Shown here piece after piece: positions 27,981-33,789 of a stretch of DNA of 33,789 bases. Under the pieces are notes generated by a model. The model did no database searches. It was not told where the DNA came from and saw only the letters and a program-made list of their open reading frames with translations. Source of the DNA: Candidatus Eisenbacteria bacterium (GTDB taxonomy: Bacteria; Eisenbacteria; RBG-16-71-46); NCBI GenBank assembly GCA_035712145.1, contig DASTBI010000013.1, forward strand, positions 1-33,789, read 5' to 3'. A program made the position numbers and the translations under genes. The stretch's first letter is position 1, and each line of letters starts with the position of its first letter.

Positions 27981-27998
27981 CCGAGCCTTTCGGCTCGG
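27981..27998 (+). promoter_or_regulatory. Leader hairpin upstream of cbs
   Basis: A perfect 7-bp stem, CCGAGCC (27981-27987) with GGCTCGG (27992-27998), and loop TTTC, about 20 bases into the predicted transcript. There is no T-run after it, so it is not a standard terminator. A regulatory role is possible but unproven. Confidence 0.4.
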
Positions 27999-28055
27999 CG
28001 TGGCGCGCCGGCCCTCGGTTCCTCCTCGTCAGGCGCGCGCCCGTTGGAGCCCCCG

Positions 28056-29456
28056 ATGGTCAAGACGAATTCCAGCCTCGCTGGGGTCGATTACCACGAA
28101 TCGGTTCTGGATACCGTGGGCCGGACGCCGCTGGTCCGCGTCCGCATGCTGGCGCGGGAGAGCCGCGGGACCGTGCTCGCCAAGCTCGAAGCGTTCAATC
28201 CCTGCGGCAGCGTGAAGGACCGGATCGGACTGGCGATGGTCGAGGCCGCCGAGCGCTCCGGACGCCTGGCGCCGGGTGGCACGATCGTCGAGTGCACGTC
28301 GGGCAATACCGGGCTCGGGCTGGCCATGGTGGCTGCGGTGCGCGGTTATCGCGCCGTGTTCTGCATGCCGGACAAGGTCTCGATCGAGAAGGTCAACCTG
28401 CTCAAGGCATTCGGCGCCGAGGTGGTGCTGAGTCCGACCGCGGTGCCGCCGGAGTCGCCCGACTCGTACTACTCGGTGGCCAGGCGCATCGAGCGCGACC
28501 GCCCTGGTGCTGTGCTCATGGACCAGTACCACAACCCCGCCAATCCGCAGGCTCACTACCTCACGACGGGGCCCGAGCTGTGGGAGCAGACGGCCGGGAA
28601 GATCACGCACTTCGTCGCCGGCATGGGAACCGGCGGAACGATCTCGGGCACCGGCCGCTACCTGAAGGAGAAGAACCCCAAGGTCCAGGTGATCGGCGCC
28701 GACCCCGTGGGGTCGATCCTCAAGCACTATCACGAGACGCGCGAGATGTCGGAGCCGCACACCTACAAGATCGAAGGCGTGGGAGAGGACTTCATCCCGA
28801 CCGCCACCGACTTCTCCGTCATCGATCGCGTGATCTCCTGCGGAGATCGCGAAGGACTCAACATGACGCGGCGTCTGGCACGCCAGGAGGCCATCTTCAC
28901 CGGGGGATCGGGAGGCATGGCGATGTGGGTGGCCCTGCAGGTGTCGCGCGAGCTCTCGGCGGACGACCTGCTGGTGGTGCTGCTGCCCGATACGGGCGAG
29001 CGCTACTTGTCCAAGGTCCACAACGACGCCTGGATGCGCGACAACCACCTGCTCGACCCGAGCGCCACCCGCGCCTTGGACCTGGTGGAGAACAAGCGGC
29101 GCGCGGTTCCCGGGCTGCTGATGGTGGAGGTGGGCCAACCGCTCAAGCGGGCACTGGCGCTGATCGAGCAGTACGACGTCACCCAGATCCCGGTGTTTCG
29201 CGACAAGGAGCCGGTGGGGACCTTGTTCGACAACGACATCCTCAAGACCGCGCTCGCCGATCCTTCGGCCGTGGATCGGCCGGTCGAGGAGTGGATGGCC
29301 GAGCCGCTGCCGGTCGTCGGCAGCGACGAGCCGGTGGACCGGGTGACCCGCCTGCTCGCCTCGCGCAATCCGGCCGTCCTCGTGCGTCACAACGGAGGCG
29401 TGGTGGGCATCCTCACCCGCTTCGACATGCTGCAGTTCATCGCCGGCGGCGAATGA
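28056..29456 (+). CDS. Cystathionine beta-synthase with CBS-domain pair
   Basis: PLP enzyme condensing homocysteine with serine to cystathionine, the first step of reverse transsulfuration. 466 residues from ATG 28056, which has GGAG 5 bases upstream; TTG 28044 is an alternative. The catalytic domain shows NPCGSVKDR with PLP Lys54, TSGNTGLGLAM and GMGTGGTISGTGRYLK (phosphate loop). The C-terminal ~115 residues hold two CBS motifs (for example YDVTQIPVFRDKEPVGT), which may bind SAM or adenosine ligands. An O-acetylserine-using cysteine synthase is a lesser possibility, but the CBS pair and the neighbouring gene favour CBS. The stop overlaps the next gene (ATGA). Confidence 0.92.
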   Translation: MVKTNSSLAGVDYHESVLDTVGRTPLVRVRMLARESRGTVLAKLEAFNPCGSVKDRIGLAMVEAAERSGRLAPGGTIVECTSGNTGLGLAMVAAVRGYRAVFCMPDKVSIEKVNLLKAFGAEVVLSPTAVPPESPDSYYSVARRIERDRPGAVLMDQYHNPANPQAHYLTTGPELWEQTAGKITHFVAGMGTGGTISGTGRYLKEKNPKVQVIGADPVGSILKHYHETREMSEPHTYKIEGVGEDFIPTATDFSVIDRVISCGDREGLNMTRRLARQEAIFTGGSGGMAMWVALQVSRELSADDLLVVLLPDTGERYLSKVHNDAWMRDNHLLDPSATRALDLVENKRRAVPGLLMVEVGQPLKRALALIEQYDVTQIPVFRDKEPVGTLFDNDILKTALADPSAVDRPVEEWMAEPLPVVGSDEPVDRVTRLLASRNPAVLVRHNGGVVGILTRFDMLQFIAGGE

Positions 29457-30625
29457 GCGAAGGCCCGAAGAATCAGGAGCCCGGATTCGCCACCCGCGCG
29501 ATCCACGCCGGGCAGGAGCCCGACCCCGCCACCGGGGCGGTGACGGTTCCGATCTACCAGACGTCGACGTACGCGCAGGAAGCCCTCGGCCGACACAAGG
29601 GCTACGAGTACGCGCGCACTCACAACCGGACTCGGGCGGCGCTCGAGGCGAACCTCGCCTCGCTCGAGAACGGGCGCCACGGATTCTGCTTCGCGACCGG
29701 ACTGGCCGCGACGAACACGCTGATCCAGACCCTCTCGGCGGGCGATCACGTGGTGTGCGGGAACAACACCTACGGCGGGACCTACCGGCTCTTCGACCGG
29801 GTGTGGAAGCGCCACGGGATCGACTTCAGCTTCGTGGACTGCACCGACCCGGCCTCGGTCGAAGCCGCCTTCCGGAAGGAGACGCGCCTGGTCTGGATCG
29901 AGACCCCGACCAATCCGCTCATGCAGCTCGCCGACATCCGCGACATCTCGGCGCGGGCGCGTCGGCGCGGGATCGCGGTCGCGGTCGACAACACCTTCAT
30001 GACGCCCTACTTCCAGCGGCCGCTCGAGCTGGGGGCGGACGTCGTGATGCACTCGGTGACGAAGTACCTGAACGGCCACAGCGACATGGTGGGAGGGGCC
30101 CTGGTGACGCGCGACGATGCGCTGGCCGAGAAGCTCCGCTTCCTCCAGAACGCCTCGGGTGCGGTTCCCGGTCCGATGGACTGCTGGCTGGCGTTGCGCG
30201 GCACCAAGACCCTGGCCGTGCGGATGGACCGCCACGACGCGAACGCCCGCGCGCTCGCGGAGTACCTCGCGGGCCACGCGCGCGTGTCCCGCGTGTTCTA
30301 TCCCGGGTTGCCGGCTCACCCGCAGCACGCGCTGGCCAAGTGCCAGGCCTCGGGGTTCGGCGGAATGATCTCCTTCATCCCGAGCGATGGCTCCCTGGCG
30401 GCGGGAGAGCGGGTCTTCAACCGGTTCGCCCTCTTCACTCGCGCCGAGAGCCTCGGCGGCGTGGAGAGTCTCGTGTGTCATCCGGCGTCGATGACCCACG
30501 CGTCGGTGCCTCGCGAGGCCAGGCTGGCCATGGGTTTCGACGACGGCCTGCTGCGCCTTTCGGTCGGGATCGAGGACCTCGGCGACCTACGCGCCGACCT
30601 GGAGCAGGCCCTCGAAGTGGCTTGA
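29453..30625 (+). CDS. Cystathionine gamma-lyase / gamma-synthase family PLP enzyme
   Basis: 390 residues, Cys/Met metabolism PLP family. Motifs are FATRAIHAGQEPD, VPIYQTSTYAQ, YEYARTHNRTR, FATGLAAT, ETPTNPLMQLADI, VDNTFMTPYFQRPLELGAD, HSVTKYLNGHSD (PLP Lys204) and ESLGGVESLVCHPASMTH. Sequence alone cannot separate the lyase from the synthase. Translational coupling (ATGA) to cystathionine beta-synthase strongly suggests the lyase, completing homocysteine to cysteine conversion. Confidence 0.92.
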   Translation: MSEGPKNQEPGFATRAIHAGQEPDPATGAVTVPIYQTSTYAQEALGRHKGYEYARTHNRTRAALEANLASLENGRHGFCFATGLAATNTLIQTLSAGDHVVCGNNTYGGTYRLFDRVWKRHGIDFSFVDCTDPASVEAAFRKETRLVWIETPTNPLMQLADIRDISARARRRGIAVAVDNTFMTPYFQRPLELGADVVMHSVTKYLNGHSDMVGGALVTRDDALAEKLRFLQNASGAVPGPMDCWLALRGTKTLAVRMDRHDANARALAEYLAGHARVSRVFYPGLPAHPQHALAKCQASGFGGMISFIPSDGSLAAGERVFNRFALFTRAESLGGVESLVCHPASMTHASVPREARLAMGFDDGLLRLSVGIEDLGDLRADLEQALEVA

Positions 30626-30676
30626 AGGCATCGGATTAGACCATCCACGAGCTTTCCACCTAGGGCCAAGTTCGGA

Positions 30677-30706
30677 TTGACAATCCGCCTTGCCGGACCC
30701 TAGGCT
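30677..30706 (+). promoter_or_regulatory. Strong promoter for the small lipoprotein gene
   Basis: A perfect -35 TTGACA (30677-30682), an 18-base spacer and TAGGCT (30701-30706). The predicted transcript has a leader of about 180 bases before the ATG at 30894. Confidence 0.7.
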
Positions 30707-30893
30707 ACCGCGCGTTTGCCGTCCTGAAGGCCGGCGGGTGGCGGCAGACCTCGAGTCAACTGGATCGAACACTTGCCAGCCCGGACGCCGCTTTCGAGTG
30801 GTGTTTGTAAGAGAAGCGAGATATCCACCCCCGGTGACGCGCTCGGAGAAAGCCTCCGAGGGCCGCGGGATCAGGAGGAGGTGAGATACAAGG
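30707..30893 (+). other. Long leader of the small lipoprotein transcript
   Basis: About 187 bases between the -10 and the ATG with no supportable gene. It holds a perfect 7-bp hairpin, CTCGGAG (30842-30848) with CTCCGAG (30854-30860) around AAAGC, just before an AGGAGGAGG ribosome site. This could be a regulatory leader; no riboswitch family is recognised. Confidence 0.45.
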
Positions 30894-31085
30894 ATGCGTA
30901 AGTTCGTCGCTTTGACCTTGGTTGCGCTCCTGTCTCTGACCATGGCGATCGCCTTGGTGGGTTGTGGTGGGCAGCAAGAGGCGTCCTCGCCCGAGGCTTC
31001 GCCCATGACGGAGTCGGCGCCGATGGATTCGTCAGCGATGATGCCGGACACGGGGATCGTGGACACCTCAACGATGCAGCACTAA
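30894..31085 (+). CDS. Very small lipoprotein, function unknown
   Basis: 63 residues. The signal peptide MRKFVALTLVALL leads to the lipobox ALVGC, with lipid-anchor Cys24. The mature part is about 40 residues, Ser/Met/Pro/Glu-rich and probably disordered (EASPMTESAPMDSSAMMPD). It has a consensus -35, an extended AGGAGGAGG ribosome site and its own terminator, suggesting high expression. No family is recognised. Confidence 0.85.
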   Translation: MRKFVALTLVALLSLTMAIALVGCGGQQEASSPEASPMTESAPMDSSAMMPDTGIVDTSTMQH

Positions 31086-31119
31086 TCCTGCGTCTACCGG
31101 TTGTGACGTAGTCCGAGGG

Positions 31120-31150
31120 GGGAGGGAGGCGTCCAGCCGCCCTCCCTTTT
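31120..31150 (+). terminator. Rho-independent terminator after the small lipoprotein
   Basis: The stem GGGAGGG/CCCTCCC (31120-31126 with 31140-31146) continues, after one A-G mismatch, as GGC/GCC around loop GTCCA. TTTT follows at 31147-31150. It lies 35 bases after the stop codon. Confidence 0.85.
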
Positions 31151-31267
31151 CCATGGGCGTTCCTAACTGCAACCCCAAGGCCTGCGTCGACGTAAAGAGC
31201 CGTGTGGGTTGGCTTCCGCCCCGGCACGAGCGGTGGCTCGATCAAATCTCTCCGGTAGGGTTTCCCG

Positions 31268-32329
31268 ATGAAAGCAAAGTGGTTCCTGGTCGCCTTAGCG
31301 CTCGCCTCGACTCCGGGGTGGGCTCTGGCCGACCGGGCCTGGCGTGAGCAGAGCCGCCGCGAGGTGCCGGCGGACGGGCTGAGCACCCTGGTCGTCGACA
31401 ACGCCCGGGGCCGCATCGACGTCCGACCCAGCGCGGATGGCAAGCTTCGCATCACCGCCCTCAAGATCGCCCGCGCCGCCACCGAGGCCGAAGCGAAGAA
31501 GATCGCGGCCACCGCCGCCGTCGAGCTCCAGCGCGATGGAGCGCGCTACGTGGTCAAGGTCAAGTACCCGCGCAAAGAGTCCGTGCACGTGAACTTCTGG
31601 GAGGGATTCGATCTCTCCGTCCCGCGGCTCGAGGTGCGGCTCGCGGTGGAAGTGCCCGCCGCGCTCGCGGTGCAGCTCCACGCCAGCAGCGGGGATATCT
31701 TCACCCAGGACCTGCGCGGGGAGCAGCGGCTGCGCGCTTCCAGCGGGGATGTCTCCGTCGACGGCGCCACCGGGCCGGTGGACGTGGTGACGTCGAGCGG
31801 CGACGTCGAGCTCATGGATCCGCGGTCGGCGCGTGTCACGACCAGCAGCGGCGACGTCGAGATCTCGGGAAGCCCCAATGTGCTGGCGGTGAGCACCAGC
31901 AGCGGTGACGTGGACATCGACGACGTCTCCGACTCGATCCGCGTCGAGACCACGAGCGGCGACGTCAGCATCGAGAGCGCGGCACGTGGGGCGACCGTCA
32001 GCACGTCGAGCGGCGAGGTGCGGATTGGCTCGACCGCGGGCCGGCTCTCGATCACGACCGTGAGCGGCGAGATCAAGACCCACGTCACGGCGCCACTGCA
32101 GGATGCGACCTTCGTCACTTCGAGCGGCGATATCCGGCTGGGACTCGATTCTCGTGTAGGGTGCCGGGTGGAGATGCGGACCTCCAGCGGATCCCTCGAC
32201 CTCGGCGTGCCGGTTCGCACGCAGACGCTGACCCGCCGGCTCGTGACCGGCGTGATTCGCGATGGCTCCGCACCGGTCCGGATGAAGAGCGCGTCCGGCA
32301 GCATCGCCGTGGTCTCGGGAGAGCCATGA
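31268..32329 (+). CDS. Exported DUF4097-like beta-solenoid protein
   Basis: 353 residues. The signal peptide ends near WALA (about residue 22). Residues about 138-350 contain eleven copies of a [ST]SG[DES] turn followed by a short strand (TSSGDVEL, TSSGDVEI, TSSGDVDI and so on), the pattern of the DUF4097 'putative adhesin' family and of a right-handed beta-helix. One Cys is present (VGCRVEM). The ribosome site is weak (TAGGG). The stop overlaps the next gene (ATGA), so the two are co-translated. The function of the family is unclear; a surface or periplasmic location is inferred. Confidence 0.87.
   Translation: MKAKWFLVALALASTPGWALADRAWREQSRREVPADGLSTLVVDNARGRIDVRPSADGKLRITALKIARAATEAEAKKIAATAAVELQRDGARYVVKVKYPRKESVHVNFWEGFDLSVPRLEVRLAVEVPAALAVQLHASSGDIFTQDLRGEQRLRASSGDVSVDGATGPVDVVTSSGDVELMDPRSARVTTSSGDVEISGSPNVLAVSTSSGDVDIDDVSDSIRVETTSGDVSIESAARGATVSTSSGEVRIGSTAGRLSITTVSGEIKTHVTAPLQDATFVTSSGDIRLGLDSRVGCRVEMRTSSGSLDLGVPVRTQTLTRRLVTGVIRDGSAPVRMKSASGSIAVVSGEP
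31685..32302 (+). repeat. 54-bp period coding repeats in the beta-solenoid gene
   Basis: The Ser-Gly-Asp turn codons recur at 31685, 31739, 31793, 31844, 31898, 31952, 32006, 32060, 32120, 32183 and 32291. Most steps are exactly 54 bases (18 codons), one is 51, and later ones are 60, 63 and 108 (two coils). The core DNA unit is close to TCGAGCGGCGACGT. Confidence 0.85.
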
Positions 32330-33654
32330 TCATGCGTCCTTCTCGCAGGCCTCTGGCGGCTCTTGCGGGGTTCTTCTTCCTCGCCGCCGGCTCGTGGTTG
32401 CTCCCGGCCTCCGGCCTTGCGCCGGAATCGGACGGCGCGGCCTGGGCGCAGGAGGTGATGAAGTTCGAGCCGGTTCCTTCCGAGAGCGTGGCCGCGATGG
32501 AGCGCCGTCGTGCCGAGCGGCGGGCGCGCGACGCGGAGCGCCGCGCGGAAGAGCTTCGCCGCGCGCTGCCCGCACCGCCCCACCCTCCCGAGCTTCCCGT
32601 GCCACCGGAGCCTCCCGAGCCGCCGGAGCCCCCGGAGGACTTCAGCCACGCCGGGGACGTGGTGCGGATCGGCTCGGACATTCACATCGAGAAGGGGCAG
32701 ACCGTCGAAGGCGACGTGTTCGCGCTGCGCGGCGACATCCAGGTCGATGGCCACGTCAAGGGCAACGTCGCGGCCACCGGCGGCAACGTCATCCTCGGCC
32801 CCACGGCGCGAGTCGACGGCGACGTGATGTGCATCGGCGGCAAGCTCGAGGAGGCTTCAGGGGCACGCGTGGGCGGCCAGCGGGTCACGGCCCTCCGAGG
32901 GTCGGGCACGAAGATCACACGCATCAGGAACAGGCTGGGCGATCACGACATCGACACCGACAGGGACTTCAATCTCTTCCCCGACCGCGACGTCAAGCAT
33001 CTGACCTTCGCGATGTCCTGGCTGCTGGTCGCGCTCGGCGTGGCATGGGGAATCGGCAAGTTCGCTCCGACCCGCACGCAGGTCGCGCTCGACACGCTTC
33101 GTCAGGAGCCGGGCCTGACGCTGGCGATCGGCCTCGGCACGATCCTGATGCTGGTGCCTTCGGTGGTGGCGCTGGCGCTGGTGGTCGCCATCCTCTGCAT
33201 CACGATCATCGGCATTCCCCTGGCGCTCGGCGCGCTGGTCGCGTACGCGGGGCTCATCGTCGTGCTGGCGATGTGGGGATACATCGTCGGCGTCATGCCA
33301 CTCGGTCAGCGCGCGGTTCAGCGTCTCGGCCGTTCCGTCACGCCGGTCCAGGTGGCGGTGTTCGGCGTGCTGCTCGTCTCCGGGTTGCGAGTGGTCAGCG
33401 AGTTCCTGCGCTTCGTGCCATTCTTCGGCTGGTTCGGCAAGCTCCTGTGGGTGGTGGCGTTCATGATCGCCGCCGTGGCGACGCTCATGGGCGCGGGCGC
33501 TCTGCTACGCACCAAGTTCGGACAGGGACGCGACGCCCGCTGGTGGCCGCTCTTCAGGTTCGGCCGCGCCGGCTCTGCGCCCGAGGCCGCGACGGTGTCG
33601 CCTCCGACCGAGCCACCGCCGCCTCCGCCGATAGCACCGGCTCCCGCTGCCTAG
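32326..33654 (+). CDS. Bactofilin-like polytopic membrane protein
   Basis: 442 residues from ATG 32326, which overlaps the previous stop (ATGA); ATG 32332 also fits. There is an N-terminal signal/anchor helix, then a charged Arg/Glu/Ala helix (about 55-85), a Pro-rich stretch (PPEPPEPPEPPED), and a short beta-solenoid like polymer-forming bactofilins (VRIGSDIHIEKGQTVEGDV, GHVKGNVAATGGNV, ARVDGDVMCIGGKL; about 112-185). The C-terminal half has several membrane helices (for example VVALALVVAILCITIIGIP) and ends in a Pro-rich tail. The combination suggests an envelope scaffold; the role is unknown. Confidence 0.85.
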   Translation: MIMRPSRRPLAALAGFFFLAAGSWLLPASGLAPESDGAAWAQEVMKFEPVPSESVAAMERRRAERRARDAERRAEELRRALPAPPHPPELPVPPEPPEPPEPPEDFSHAGDVVRIGSDIHIEKGQTVEGDVFALRGDIQVDGHVKGNVAATGGNVILGPTARVDGDVMCIGGKLEEASGARVGGQRVTALRGSGTKITRIRNRLGDHDIDTDRDFNLFPDRDVKHLTFAMSWLLVALGVAWGIGKFAPTRTQVALDTLRQEPGLTLAIGLGTILMLVPSVVALALVVAILCITIIGIPLALGALVAYAGLIVVLAMWGYIVGVMPLGQRAVQRLGRSVTPVQVAVFGVLLVSGLRVVSEFLRFVPFFGWFGKLLWVVAFMIAAVATLMGAGALLRTKFGQGRDARWWPLFRFGRAGSAPEAATVSPPTEPPPPPPIAPAPAA

Positions 33655-33712
33655 TCGACTCACTTTCCGGTAGATTGCGCGCCCTCCTGGTGGCCTCGAG
33701 CGGAGGGTTCGA

Positions 33713-33789
33713 TTGAGCGCGGATTCGCTGTGGGCGATGTGCGTGCTGCTGCTCGTGGACGGGGCGACGTTCGCCTTCTTCACCACTCC
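33713..33789 (+). CDS. N-terminus of a probable membrane protein, cut by window end
   Basis: A TTG start at 33713 with GGAGGG (33702-33707) 5 bases upstream opens a frame running off the window. The 25 visible residues (MSADSLWAMCVLLLVDG, then ATFAFFTT) are hydrophobic, suggesting a membrane segment. Too short to assign a family. Confidence 0.55.
   Translation, partial: MSADSLWAMCVLLLVDGATFAFFTT

Noticed and set aside
31209-31261. Promoter ahead of the DUF4097-like gene (TTGGCT, TAGGGT)
   Set aside because: The boxes are not at usable spacing, and TAGGGT lies just before the ATG, where it is more likely a weak ribosome site.

Overview
The window is high-GC, gene-dense DNA, almost all of it coding on the + strand. 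It looks like chromosomal housekeeping sequence from an uncultivated diderm bacterium. The clues are an LptD-type LPS-assembly protein (outer membrane), lipoproteins, a PorX-type response regulator (REC + PglZ) as found in the Bacteroidetes/FCB lineage, a TsaB-RimI fusion and reverse transsulfuration. My best guess is an FCB-superphylum lineage such as Candidatus Eisenbacteria; this is inference from gene content, with no database check. I see no rRNA, tRNA, CRISPR array, transposase gene or prophage. No gene-free stretch exceeds 300 bases; the longest is 30626-30893.

Layout. (1) 1-5941: truncated tgt, then yajC, def, fmt, rsmB, a stand-alone PASTA protein and rpe. From def to rpe the genes are linked by 4-nt GTGA/ATGA overlaps. 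(2) 5942-6095: a gap holding a 42-bp near-perfect palindrome. (3) 6096-10473: ffh, rpsP, a HemC-like protein that lacks the cofactor cysteine, a TPR lipoprotein and serS. (4) 10475-20920: a membrane histidine kinase and PorX-like regulator, then tsaE, tsaB-rimI, accD, folC and a very long lptD, mostly coupled by 4-nt overlaps. (5) 21069-25868: an HU-like protein with a strong terminator, a zinc-ribbon/TPR protein, a heavy-metal P-type ATPase, and a convergent, 3'-overlapping TPR-zincin gene. (6) 25986-27870: a small unknown gene, then a metallophosphoesterase-like tetraheme cytochrome whose reading frame contains an in-frame TGA where a cysteine is expected, with a hairpin placed like a bacterial SECIS. 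(7) 28056-30625: cystathionine beta-synthase and cystathionine gamma-lyase/synthase. (8) 30894-33789: a tiny lipoprotein with strong expression signals, a DUF4097-like beta-solenoid protein, a bactofilin-like membrane protein and the start of another membrane protein.

Most notable are the likely selenocysteine-containing cytochrome (26431-27870), the cysteine-less HemC paralogue (7894-8823), the PorXY-like pair embedded in an essential-gene operon, and a recurring promoter form (TTGACN, 18-nt spacer, TAGNNT) upstream of three transcription units. Translation, protein maturation, tRNA modification, envelope biogenesis and sulfur amino-acid metabolism account for most of the genes.
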